Assembly: GCA_039602395.1 (NCBI GenBank) | Contig: JBCNJP010000027.1 | Location: 38,449,841 to 38,513,840, forward strand | Origin: Deinandra increscens subsp. villosa | Lineage: Eukaryota; Streptophyta; Magnoliopsida; Asterales; Asteraceae | Direction: 5' to 3' | Length of the DNA stretch: 64,000 nt | Shown: in pieces, positions 24,207-34,462 of the stretch | How the letters are laid out: the number at the start of each line of letters is the position of its first letter | Numbering within the stretch: the stretch's first letter is position 1 | Program-made: the position numbers and the translations under genes | Notes under the pieces: model-generated | Told to the model about the DNA's origin: nothing | Databases searched by the model: none | The model's input: only the letters and a program-made list of their open reading frames with translations

Positions 24207-25175
24207 TCACCGAGGAGGTCTAAGATTTTGCTCAATTCTTGGAGCAGTTCTGGTTGCAGAAGCAGTATGAACCCTAGTCACATGTCCCACCATTGAAACT
24301 TGAAGTGCTTCTTCTTCATATGCTCTCCTCTCCATTTCCTCTAATCTCGCCTTCTTCTTTACCTTCACAAACATCGCAATCAGAAGCAAACCCACCAGAA
24401 AAACAGCAATCGCAGCTCCAACCGAGCATCCAAATGCCACCCTCCACCGCCTCATCACCTTCTTCCTCACCGGCAACAATGGTGACTGCACCACCAGCCC
24501 GAAATGCCCGTGGCTCATCACACCACAAACATTCGGCGCCACCTCCTTTTCTAGTTTCACCTTCCCATCCCCTTCAAATGTTGCACACATCTTTAACCTC
24601 CCATCTAATGTTGATGAGCTTCCATTTGTCCTTCTTGTATAATTACTAAAATCTATTTCAATTCCCGCCTTATCAGCCGACCGAATTTTAACCTCAAATT
24701 GTGTGTTAAAATTTTTGTCATCCCCGGAGTTATAAGCCAGTAAACCTAGTACGGGTGACACAAGTTGATAACCTAGTAACGCATCATAGTTATCATAGTA
24801 AATGTTTGACCAATTGTTCCCTAGGTTTTGTGTTACAATAAGGATTCTTTCTATACAAGGATGGACATCCACACCAACTTTCAAGTGAAAATCATTGATC
24901 GTTGCGCCGTACCTTTTGAGGCTCCCGCATCGGTACCTTGATGTGTAAACCGTAATGCCGGTGAGATTCGCTGGCAGATTGATGTTGTATGGTGTGCCTG
25001 TTTTGAAGTAGTGCTGCTTCTTGTTGTTGAATGACTTGAATGTGTAGTCTCGAATCACGAGATCAAGGAGTCTTGTGGATTTGATCCCCTGACCATCACT
25101 AAGTTCTAACATTGATAGTAATGGTAAGAGAAGAAATAGGATCATCCCAATGAGAGAAAGATGATAAGATCTCAT
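24207..25175 (-). CDS. DUF1191 family membrane-anchored protein
   Basis: Intact single-exon gene of 322 aa. Residues 1-28 form a signal peptide (MILFLLLPLLS core). The extracellular DUF1191 domain covers about 32-230 and shows family features such as 'LLDLVIRDYTFKSF', 'INLPANLTGI', 'SRYRCGSLKRYGA', 'VTQNLGNNWSNIYY' and 'LVSPVLGLLAYNS'. One transmembrane helix lies at about 246-270, followed by a Lys/Arg-rich stop-transfer and a cytoplasmic tail with 'RLEEMERRAYEEEALQVSMVG', all typical of the family. Several N-glycosylation sequons are present (for example NLT, NWS, NYT). The family is plant-specific and its molecular function is unknown to me. There are no close neighbours: a MULE starts 555 bp upstream. 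Confidence 0.93.
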   Translation of the reverse strand: MRSYHLSLIGMILFLLLPLLSMLELSDGQGIKSTRLLDLVIRDYTFKSFNNKKQHYFKTGTPYNINLPANLTGITVYTSRYRCGSLKRYGATINDFHLKVGVDVHPCIERILIVTQNLGNNWSNIYYDNYDALLGYQLVSPVLGLLAYNSGDDKNFNTQFEVKIRSADKAGIEIDFSNYTRRTNGSSSTLDGRLKMCATFEGDGKVKLEKEVAPNVCGVMSHGHFGLVVQSPLLPVRKKVMRRWRVAFGCSVGAAIAVFLVGLLLIAMFVKVKKKARLEEMERRAYEEEALQVSMVGHVTRVHTASATRTAPRIEQNLRPPR

Positions 25176-25720
25176 TGATATTAGAGGTTAATTGGATCAA
25201 GAAACCGAATCTTTAACTTTTGTAGATGACCGGCCGTAACTTTTTAATATGGTACCTCCTCAAGTCTTCTTTAACTTGTTGTGGTTGTTGCCTGGAGAGA
25301 TGGGCAATGAAGACATATATGGTTGGATCAAGAAACCAAATCTTGAGACATGTTCTTGGTTTCTTTCAAGTTAAAAAAATGATTAGGTGATTGGAAAGAT
25401 GGGCACTCGAACCAGAAGGGGACTTGGATCTAGAAAACAAATCTTGAATTGAAATTTCTTCTTGGTTTTGTAGGGCTCGTTTGGGGAAACTTTATGTTTT
25501 AAAAAAGAAGTAAAGAAGTGTCTTGGATGATTAAAGGGGTTCCATGCGACGGTGCTTGTCGAATTGAAGATAAAGTTATGTGTGTGGGTTGGGGTCGTAG
25601 CGAGGTGAATGATGATTATGTCAACAAAACATGGATGGTTGCTTTAAAGGGTATGGGGATGATGATACTCACCTAATGGCTTCTTTTGTAAATGTAAAAA
25701 TGTAAAAGTGGAACAATTCA
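25176..25720 (-). promoter_or_regulatory. upstream region of the DUF1191 gene
   Basis: Non-coding. A 'ggatcaagaaacc-aatctt' block is repeated at about 25193 and 25325, with a weaker third copy at about 25427. No firm TATA box was assigned. The region ends at the MULE target duplication. Confidence 0.35.
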
Positions 25721-25729
25721 TTTTTCGAA

Positions 25730-25935
25730 GGAAAATTGGAATTAAATAATCCAAGTTATTGGGTATTGGCGGATAATAATCCCAGTTCCATTATTGGCCT
25801 ACAATAATCCCAGTTATTTGGGTGTTGGAAATAGCTGGTCCCTGTCTATTTTTTTTTTAACGACGTTAACGAAAGCTGATGTGGCGATGACGTGTAATGA
25901 CTTTTTAAACACCATATCCTACGTGGAATACATGT
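25730..25935 (+). repeat. left TIR of the two-gene MULE
   Basis: 206 bp. The reverse complement is at 30248-30453, with two mismatches seen (near 25793 and 25845). It contains 'tattggcggataataatccc' and 'gctgatgtggcgatgacgtg'; parts of this terminal pattern recur in the MULEs at 30952 and 34463. Confidence 0.95.
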
Positions 25936-26122
25936 CATAAAAATAAAAATAGAAGATAAAGTCGATGAAATCACTTTTTTTAACCTAACAGTCCATTCTT
26001 CCCCAAATCTTCCACCCGGCGCACCTTCTTCTCCCAAATCAATGAATCTTCCACCCGACGCACCTTTCTTTTGCACCCCAAATCAGTGAATGTGATTGAT
26101 TTTGTGTTTCTGAACAGATTCA

Positions 26123-29078
26123 ATGGCTGGAAAAGTGAAGGTGAAGATTTGGTACGGCGGCAGGTTCAAAGAAACAAAAACATTGGAGTACTTGAGTGGA
26201 GGGACACTAAGCTTTGAGATTGACATGGACAAATTATCCTACTTTCAGATTCAAGATATTGTACTACAATATTGTGGCTATGATAAGGTAAACTTTGTTT
26301 TATATTATGTGCTCCCTGGTAAAACCATAAGAAATGGGTTAATGGAATTGAAGGATGATGAAGATGTTAATGAGATGATCAAAGGATTTGGTAAGAATCC
26401 TAGTTGCAATATTTATGTTGAACTCAAAGTCCACCAAAAAACCCGACCCAAAACTGTAGCACCCCATAGAGTAACCCGACCCAAAACTGTAGCAGCCCAA
26501 TCTGAAGCCCAACATAGCCCAAATCCAAACCCTACTAGTATCACAGATATTGAATGTGTTGAAGCTAAGTGGGTTGCAGCTTTTGACCCTGAAGTTGTGA
26601 AAGGGGATATTTCAGATCCAACTGAATGTGACAAAGTTGATTATACAAAGGAAGTTGCAACTGATCCTAAAGGGTGTGATGTTGAAGGATCTGAGGTTGT
26701 GACAGGTGAAGTAGTTGAGGATGCTGAGGCTGCTGGTGAAGGGGATGGTGATGAAGAAACAGTTGATGAAGGGGCTGAGATAGATAAGGCTGATAATGCA
26801 GAAACAAATGAAAATGATGAATTGATGTGCAATGATTCAGACACAGATGATGAGGAGTGGAGAGAATTAGCTAGTAAGGTTTCACTGGTGAGTAAAGAAG
26901 ATAAGTTAGAGCAAAAAAGATTGATTGAGAGGTTGGTTAATCAAGGATCTAGTAGTGAACAAATACCAACAGTTGTTGAAGAAGAACATGACAGTGAAGG
27001 TAGTGAGTATGAGGATTCTGAGGGTGATGTGAACTCACCTGGAGAGAGTGAGGATGATGATCTATTAGGGAAGAAGTATAAGATAAATGTTCCAGTTGTG
27101 AATGAGCATACAGACTGGTTTAAGTGGGAATGGATTGTTGGTACACGATTCCCATCTAGGAGTGCATTCAAAGAGGCTGCAAGGAGGTATGCTCTTGCCC
27201 AAGGTAGGAATTTGGTTATTTCAGCAAGTAATAGTAAAAGAGGGGGTAGAGTTGGCTATCATTGTGTAGAAGGTTGCCCATTCAAGGTTTATTGTTCACA
27301 TTTTGATAAGAAAGACTGTTATTTGGTCAAAAGTGCTATAAACCATCACACTTGTCTAAGGAACATGAATAAAAATAGGCAACTAACTTGTGCATTTGTA
27401 GCTGAGTATTTCTTGGATGTGTTTAAGGATAAACCAGATTGGAGTGCAAAAGAAATACAAGATGCAATAAAGGTTGCCTTCAAGGTGTTGGTCACTAATT
27501 GGTTTGCATACAAGGCAAAACAGTATGCTCACAGGAAGCTGCATGGGTCAATGAGGGACCATTATAGCAAGATTGGTTCCTACTTAAAAGCACTGACAGA
27601 TGCCAATCCAACAGGTGTTTTTGAGTTGTTAAAGGTCCACCCTGGATTCCATGGTGATTATGAGTCAAACATTGAGGTATTCCATAGGTTATTTGTGTGT
27701 TTTGACAGTCTAAGGAAGGGTTTTTTGGCTGGTTGTAGAAAAGTTCTTTGTCTAGATGGATGTTTTTTGAAAACATTCCTTGGGGGCATGTTGTTAACAG
27801 CCATAGGAAGAGATGCAAACAACCAAATGTACCCTGTGGCATGGGCAGTGGTTGAAGGGGAAACTACTTTGAGCTGGACATGGTTTATGGGGGAGTTAAA
27901 GAAGGCTTTAGGTGTAACAGAAGATGGTAAAGGATGGGTTCTAATTTCTGACCAACAAAAGGTAATACTGCTTTCTGTACATGTTTATTAATAACTACAT
28001 TATTCATATAAGCTAATGCTATGTGTGCATTATTTGTTGGTTGTAGGGACTACTAAATGCAGTTGTGACTCATTGGCCAAATGCTGAGCACAGGAACTGT
28101 GCAAGGCATATATATGCTAATTGGCATAAGAAACATAAAGGTGATGAACTCAAGGAGCTATTTTGGAAAGCTGCAAGAGCCTATTGTGAGGCTGATTATC
28201 AGAAGGCCATGGATGACATTAAGGCAATGTCAGCTGATGCACATGAAGATTTTATTAAGCAGAATCCTAAGGTGTTTTGCAGGTGTTTTTTGAGCACAGA
28301 AACAAAGTGTGATGTAATAGTGAGCAATATGGCAGAGACTTTTAATGGGTTCATTATCAAGTCAAGATCTAAACACATCCTGTATATGTTGGAAGAAATT
28401 AGGGAGGCAATGATGACTAGGTTGGTTAGGCTGCACAGGCAAATGGCTGCAAAGAATGTGACTGTGTGCCCAAGAATTCAGGAAAAATTGAACAAATTCA
28501 AAGATATTGCTTTCAAGTGTGAGGTACTACCATCAAGTGAAACATTGTATCAGGTGAATGGATACCATCAGGTTGTTGTGGATCTGGAAAAAAGAACTTG
28601 TACATGTAGGCAATGGGACCTCACAGGTATCCCATGCTATCATGTTTGTGCAGTTGCAGCATTGCAGCAGAAGAATGTGGAGCAGTATGTAGATCATTCA
28701 TATACAAAGGAGATGTATATGAAGGCATATAACTACACCATTCCACCAATGGCATCAGAGAAGTACTGGCCCAAGGTTGATATGCCATTAGACCCACCAC
28801 CAATTAAATCAGCACCTGGGAGGCCAAAGAAAAAAAGAAGAAGAGATCCACATGAAGACCCTAAGAAGGCTGGAAAACTTAGCAGGCATGGTCAAGTGAA
28901 AAAATGTAGCATTTGCAAGAGTACTTCACATAACAGAACTACATGTCCAAACAAGGGGAAAGGGAAGGATCCTGAAACACCTGAGACAAGTCAACCAAAG
29001 AAGAAGAGGGGGAGACCAAGGAAGACACCACAGTCTTCACAAAGTACCCAACAATCAACCATAAATGATGTTGCTTAA
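26123..29078 (+). CDS. MULE transposase (mudrA-like), two exons
   Basis: Exons 26123-27961 and 28047-29078 (GT-AG intron of 85 bp) give 956 aa. N-terminal PB1-like MULE domain ('VKIWYGGRFKETKTLEYLSG'), then an acidic linker. Next come the MuDR-type DNA-binding region ('FPSRSAFKEAARRYALAQGR', 'CPFKVYC', 'HHTC') and a DDE transposase core: D545 in 'LCLDGCFLK', D610 in 'ISDQQKG', E710 in 'NMAETFNGF', with 'HRNCARHIYANW' between. A SWIM zinc finger follows ('RTCTCRQWDLTGIPCYH', first Cys 798), then a Lys/Arg-rich tail with an AT-hook-like 'KKKRGRPRK' and a zinc knuckle 'CSICKSTSHNRTTC'. The protein binds the TIRs and cuts the element. No stop or frameshift is seen. Confidence 0.94.
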
Positions 29079-29618
29079 TCACGTTCCTTTTCTTTATGTA
29101 TTTTGGATTCTAGACTGATGTGGATTCTAGACTGATGTGGCTTAATCATGTTTTCTTTAAGTATTTTGTGTGTAAGACATGTGTTGAATTAAGTATTATG
29201 AATTTAGTAGTTTGTATAATTACTGTGAAAACTGTCATGTTGCACACAGGGGTAATTCTGTCATTACTGCACTTATATTGTCATTTGGGAGATTCCTATC
29301 ATAACTGTATAACAGCAGGTTCAAATGGATGGTGTTTTTGGTCATTATTGGTCATATTGGTAATTTTAGGTTCATTTGGGTCATTTGGGCATGCATAACA
29401 GGTTCATTTGGGTCATTTGGCCATGCATAACAGGTTCATTTGGGTATTTCGCTCATTTGGAAATTTTGGTCATTTGGGTCATTTGTAAACAGTCATAACA
29501 AACAGTTATAACAGGCATATTTGCCAATTCCATTAGATTACCTAAATGTTGCCATTACATTGGATCAAATACATTTGAACACAAATACAATTAACTTGAC
29601 ATTCACTGACTATTCCAT
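29079..29618. other. intergenic space between the convergent MULE genes
   Basis: Holds both presumed 3' UTRs. A 32-bp unit ('ggttcatttgggtcatttgg' plus 'gcatgcataaca') is tandemly repeated at 29369-29400 and 29401-29432, with a partial third copy and more degenerate 'gtcatttggg' repeats up to about 29490. Confidence 0.7.
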
Positions 29619-30108
29619 TCAATGCCAAAGCCAAACCACACCTAAAACAAACACCATTACAATCAGATACTTTCTCATTGCTGTTTTTGACTTTTCCATC
29701 TCAGTTTTAAGACCCTTAATTTCTTCCTGCAGCTTCAATTTTTCAAACTCGGACCTTGATAGCTTCAACTGTAAGGCCTCATTCCTCATTGACTCTCCAT
29801 AGTTCAAAGCATTGTCCACTTTGTGTTTCCAAACAAAAAACGAGCAGTTAACATCCTAAATCATCAACAGAGATGGTGTTTATGTTAGCAATTGATAAAA
29901 AAAAATGTTTAATTTTCAAGTATCCAGTACTTACCGGCCAAAGGCCGCAACCAAAGAATTGTTGCCCTGGTCTTGAAGTATCGGCACCAGCAGTTCGTTT
30001 AACAGCAGGAATGTCATGGTAGCAACAAAGTTTCCCATTGAAATCAAGACGCAAAATCTTCCGATTAATGAAAGAATTAGGGTTTGGGGATGAAGAAGAA
30101 GCAGACAT
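29619..30108 (-). CDS. GRF zinc-finger / coiled-coil / tail-anchor protein inside the MULE
   Basis: Two exons on the - strand, 30108-29935 and 29855-29619, with a GT-AG intron of 79 bp in phase 0, give 136 aa. Residues 26-68 look like a GRF-type zinc finger: C28-x2-H31, C54, C62, with 'SRPGQQFFGCG' and 'DVNCSFFVWKHK'. GRF fingers bind single-stranded nucleic acid in proteins such as APE2 and TOP3A. Residues about 75-118 form a charged heptad-like coiled coil ('LKLSRSEFEKLKLQEEIKGL') and the last 16 residues are hydrophobic (from 'YLIVMVFVLGVVWLW'), as in tail-anchored proteins. It is convergent with the transposase and inside the TIRs, so it moves with the element. Its role is unknown; an accessory protein in the position of mudrB is a reasonable guess. 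Confidence 0.85.
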
Positions 30109-30247
30109 TGTGGTTTAAGGTACTACCTTGCAGCAGATGCTCTTCGATTTTGAAATATTGCTTCAAGAAGAACCGTATGTATGTGGAATTGGGGATTTAG
30201 GGTTTTTATTGGGAACGTAGGGCTCTATTTTTAAAACGGTAATGTAC

Positions 30248-30453
30248 ACATGTATTCCACGTAGGATATGGTGTTTAAAAAGTCATTACACGTCATCGCC
30301 ACATCAGCTTTCGTTAACGTCGTTAAAAAAAAAATAGACGGGGACCAGCTATTTCCAACACCCAAATAACTGGGATTATTGTAGGCCAATAGTGGAACTG
30401 GGATTATTATCCGCCAATACCCAATAACTTGGATTATTTAATTCCAATTTTCC
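30248..30453 (-). repeat. right TIR of the two-gene MULE
   Basis: Inverted copy of 25730-25935. Its inner edge lies about 140 bp upstream of the GRF-finger gene, so it probably acts as that gene's promoter, just as the left TIR would for the transposase. Confidence 0.94.
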
Positions 30454-30462
30454 TTTTTCGAA

Positions 30463-30860
30463 AAGTTTGTATTTTTAACCGTGTGTTGTGATGGATGAAT
30501 GTAAAAAAATAAAACTTAAAAGCAGCTGAGGACAATATGTTTGGAATCTTATAAAACATCAAATTTAAAAATTTATATAGAAGAATAAAAGAAACAGTGA
30601 ACTAAACTATAAGTGTACCACAAAAAATTATAGCTAATCTTGAGGGCCAAAAGTGTAACTATTAATTAATATAATTAAAAGTGAAAAGCAATGGAATGTC
30701 CATCATGCCTCTTTGAGACTTTCTCATATATGTGTGACATAATAATTGTAGTGCAGTTGAAAGGAGGGATCAATGATATAGTATTCATAATGTATATATA
30801 TAGAGTAATTAAAGAGGTTGATATCATGTGATTGTGTCTTATCCATTATTTATATATTTA
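30463..30860. other. AT-rich spacer
   Basis: No gene or recognised repeat. It ends in a TA-rich stretch where the next hAT MITE inserted. Confidence 0.4.
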
Positions 30861-30868
30861 TATATATG

Positions 30869-32032
30869 CAGTGGCGAAGCTAGAAATTTTGAAGTGGAGG
30901 GTCGGGATTTAAACTTTTTTTCCTAACGCCAATTTTTGGGTAATTTTTGAAGGAAAATTGGATTTAAATAATACCATGTTTTGCCTATTGTCAAATAATA
31001 ATCCGTCTTTTAATATTGGCAACTAGCAGTCCCACGTTTACACTTATTTGTTTTCACTGGTCCCTCCGTTAAAGAAGTTAACTCCGTTAACTTTTTCATC
31101 CAACTTTTTTCAACCTCAATCTTTGATCCACCATAACTTCTTCAATTCTTGATGAAAATTTAATCCGTAAGTTGCTATGAACTCGTGACGAAAAACCGAA
31201 CAAAACTAGATCCATATTGCCTAGGTTTTAAATAGATTATAATTATGAACATGTTCTTCATGAAGCTTCAACAATGGTGGGTTGATCAATTATCAATGGT
31301 TTTTCAAAATTGATTTCACTAACACATTTGTGATCATAAACCGAATCTATAGCAACAAGAATCATTGAAAACCATTGAGAATTGATCAATCTACCATTGT
31401 TGAAGCTTCATGAAAACCATGAAGTTGTGAAATTTGAAATCCAATCAAAACTCCATGAAAATAAATTTCGTAACTTGCTATAGACTCGTGAGAACATGTC
31501 AAATCTGCCGGAATCGATCAATATCACAAACACAATGGATTTGATGCTCAAATTTTTATTCAAAAGTCATGAAAAAGTCATAACTTTGATGCTTTTGTTC
31601 ATCATCATAACCTATTTAAAACCTAGGCAGTATGGATCTAGTCTTGTTCGGTTTTTCGTCACGAGTTCATAGCAACTTACGGATTGAATTTTCATCAAGA
31701 ATTGAAGAAGTTATGGTGGATCAAAAATTGGGGTTGAGAAAAGTTTGGTGAAAAAGTTAACGGAGTTAATTTTTTTAACGGAGGGACCAGTGAAAAACAA
31801 ATAAGTGTAAATGTGGGACTGCTAGTTGCCAATGTTAAAAGTCGGATTATTATTTGTCAATAGTCGAAACATAGGATTATTTAAATCCAAATTTCCATTT
31901 TTGAAATGGAGGGGGCGAAACCGGAGTATATCGAAAATTTTCTACACGAAAATTATATACCCCGTACATCACAAAAACAATTTCGGGGGTCGTACCCCCC
32001 CCCCCCCCGGCCCCTTAATAGCTGTGCCATTG
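30869..32032. mobile_element. hAT MITE carrying a nested MULE
   Basis: Exact 8-bp target duplication TATATATG (30861-30868, 32033-32040). Ends are CAGTGGCGAAGCTA on the left and, as reverse complement, CAATGGCACAGCTA on the right, close to the ends of the hAT at 42894-46780. Without the nested element (30952-31896 plus its TSD copy) it is only about 210 bp. A C14 tract lies at 31995-32008. Confidence 0.88.
30952..31896. mobile_element. non-autonomous MULE (945 bp) nested in the hAT MITE
   Basis: Exact 9-bp duplication ATTTTTGAA (30943-30951, 31897-31905) and long inverted arms starting GGAAAATTGGATTTAAATAA on the left and, as reverse complement, GGAAATTTGGATTTAAATAA on the right. The arms extend about 300 bp each and include 'cctaggttttaaatag' and 'ccgaacaaaactagatccat'. 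There is no coding capacity. The ends match those of the autonomous MULE at 25730-30453. Confidence 0.92.
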
Positions 32033-32040
32033 TATATATG

Positions 32041-32635
32041 TTAAAATTGAGAGATCTGTATAGCTAACTAATTTAATATAAAGTGGTGTTAGATAAGATT
32101 TTCGTTTTTCAAGTGGTGAGACTTCAAACCTTATAACGGATAAAAAAATTAACTGTTAAAATAAAGATAAAAAACTAGTTTAATGTTTAAAATACTAGGT
32201 GTTATTGAACTTAAACCTTGATCTGATTGTCTATTTCTTGTCTTGTAATTTTGTATGTGTTTTGTGTTTTCCCTTTCTTAGTTTTAATGCACTTGAGACT
32301 AACATTAGTTTAAGTCACCGTCAAGCTTGAAAACTTATGTTTACTTTTGACTGTTGAGCGAAACATGAATACTAATCAGATATTACTCGTGAATATGATA
32401 CCGTACTTAGCCTAGGCTAATCAAGTGCTTAAATAATTAACTTGATGACTAAATCAAAAGCCTTTAGAAAAAGCACAATGAAGGAGGGCAACGGTGAAGG
32501 GAGAGCCCCTGTTTATGATCAAACTATAACATGTATAGGTAAAATAACTATTATTTACAAAAGTTTAGACATTTTAATTACGTATGATTAAATGGGGTGA
32601 GGTTAGTTATTAAGGCTCTCTTAATTATATAGAAT
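32041..32635. other. non-coding spacer
   Basis: AT-rich sequence without a recognisable gene or repeat boundary. Confidence 0.4.
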
Positions 32636-32643
32636 GACTATTT

Positions 32644-32913
32644 GGGCTCTGATCCTAGTGGTTACCCCCTTGGCCCTTTGAGCTCTGGTCACTATATGAC
32701 CTGGGTTTTAATTCAAGGGGAGGCAGTTTTACCCCATGTGGTCTCGCGAGGGGGGGGGGGGGTTGCCAGGAGAAAGCTTTAGGAGCGGGTGTTTTGGTTC
32801 TCACGGAAGTCCGAGTAATCGACCTTAAACACCTTGAACATAGCCCCGCAAAAATAGGTTTACATGTGAGACTAAGGTCGCCTGATCAATACAGTTTCCA
32901 AAAAAAAAAAAAA
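32644..32913 (+). mobile_element. SINE with target duplication
   Basis: About 270 bp starting GGGCTCTGATCCTAGTGG, with an A-box-like 'gatcctagtggtta', a degenerate B box ('gggttttaattc') and a poly(A) end (32900-32913). It is flanked by an 8-bp duplication GACTATTT (32636-32643, 32914-32921). A G13 tract (32750-32762) lies inside. It is Pol III-type and has no coding capacity. Confidence 0.82.
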
Positions 32914-33129
32914 GACTATTTTATATTTTTAATTAATCAATAATACAATACATAAAAAATAAAAACCTAACACCACCTCCCTTGTTTCTTCTTTTCAGTC
33001 AACTTTACCTCATCATTGATGATATCATCTTCTAAATTTTTTTCATGTTACCCGATGTAGGTTTTGTATTCTCGAATAAGCCTAGATATCTCTTTGTGAT
33101 CTTGTATAGTCATATCGGATAATTCACAG

Positions 33130-33791
33130 TAATGTTTTAAAACCGGATTTTTTAACCGGATCGGTCTTGTTTAAAAAACGTTTCAACTGGTTGAACTGGG
33201 TTGACCCGGACAGTTGAACCGGATTGACTACTCAAACCTGTAAATTTACAATATACATTTTATGAACTTTCAACCACAACAAATATCAAAAAGAAACTTC
33301 AATAAAGTTTAAAACAAATTAAAACATCCAAAATAACATCAATACAAATTACAATACCTCAAGTTCGTCGATTGTACCCTGGTTAATAACTTCGATTTCT
33401 AGCCGATCACTTCGAGAATCTCATCCAAGTTCGTCGATTGTACCCCAAGTTCGCCGATCGTCCCCCCAAGTTCGTGGATTCTGGTGTTTTTTGTAGTGCC
33501 TTTTTGGTTTCCAGTTGAACGTGAACTGTGAACGTAACCCTACTTTTTTGTAACGTCTTTCCTGCCTTTTCTTTAGATTAATTTAAAATAAAAATATTAA
33601 TTAATAAAAAAAAAAAAAACCCGTTCAACCCGGTTCCGGGTCCGGGTTTTTACCCGGTTGAACCGGAAAACCCGGTGGTTCACTTTCTGACCCAGTATTG
33701 CTAAAAGCTGGTTATAATCGAACTGGAAGACCCACCGGTTCCTAGTTGAACCGGTTGAACCGGCCGGGTTAATCCGGATTTTAAAACATTG
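33130..33791. mobile_element. CCGGTT-rich hAT-like MITE
   Basis: Ends TAATGTTTTAAAACCGG on the left and CAATGTTTTAAAATCCGG (reverse complement) on the right, inside a nearly perfect 8-bp duplication ATTCACAG / ATTCACAC. Subterminal regions are crowded with AACCGG and CCGGTT motifs. It is the same family as 46915-47378. No ORF. Confidence 0.8.
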
Positions 33792-33799
33792 ATTCACAC

Positions 33800-34453
33800 A
33801 GATTGCAACTATTATACAAAAATCTATCATAAAAAACATGTATTAGATTTTGACAAAAAATCGCTTTTATATACTTGGGAACTAACACAACAAATCATTG
33901 CGACTATTTGTGAAAAGATAGTAGTTGACATTTATAACCGTCAATGATTAGAAGCTACTTCAAAAGTAAACCATCAACGACAACTTAACCCATGAGTAGT
34001 GACATGGTTACTATGTTACTACTAAAGTATAAATTTGCCAGCGAAAAAAGTTACTACCGATTACCAAATTAATACCGAAGAACAAAGTTATAGCCAATCA
34101 CCAAGGTTGTTGTCGATGACCAACTTTTCTAGTGATGACTAATTTTGTTACCAAACATTTACTACTAAAATTCAGTTACTTCTAAGTCTAGTAATTTCTA
34201 CCGATGAGCAGAGTTGTTGGTGATGAGCAAAGTTTATTACTGAAGCTCTCAAGTAACTTTTTATTATCAAGCAATTTGGAGGAACTTAAAGTGTACAAAT
34301 AACCAGAAAATTAGAAACGAAAACAACAAGATCGCCATCAAGGGCTTTACTCCTTGAACCCACTTGGTTATCGCTCTGGACCCTTGTAGTCTTGAGGGTT
34401 TCGCCCCCTCGAACCATTAAGTTCTAACTTCTATAAATAAGCGTAGTCTTATA
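33800..34453. other. spacer with a degenerate 'taccga' repeat
   Basis: From about 34030 to 34260 a loose repeat of 'gttactaccgat-accaa' and 'ttgttggtgatgagcaaag' occurs, like the interior of an old DNA transposon. No gene. Confidence 0.4.
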
Positions 34454-34462
34454 TAAATAATT

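Larger units (their letters stand above)
25730..30453 (+). mobile_element. complete, apparently autonomous MULE (Mutator-like) with two genes
   Basis: An exact 9-bp target duplication TTTTTCGAA (25721-25729, 30454-30462) flanks 206-bp terminal inverted repeats starting GGAAAATTGGAATT that differ at only two positions by eye. Inside are an intact transposase gene (+ strand) and a convergent intact small gene (- strand), a layout like maize MuDR (mudrA/mudrB). High TIR identity and clean ORFs imply recent insertion and possible activity. Confidence 0.95.

Noticed and set aside
24293..24649. 118-codon frame on the + strand
   Set aside because: Antisense shadow of the DUF1191 gene, which has signal peptide, domain and transmembrane helix on the - strand.
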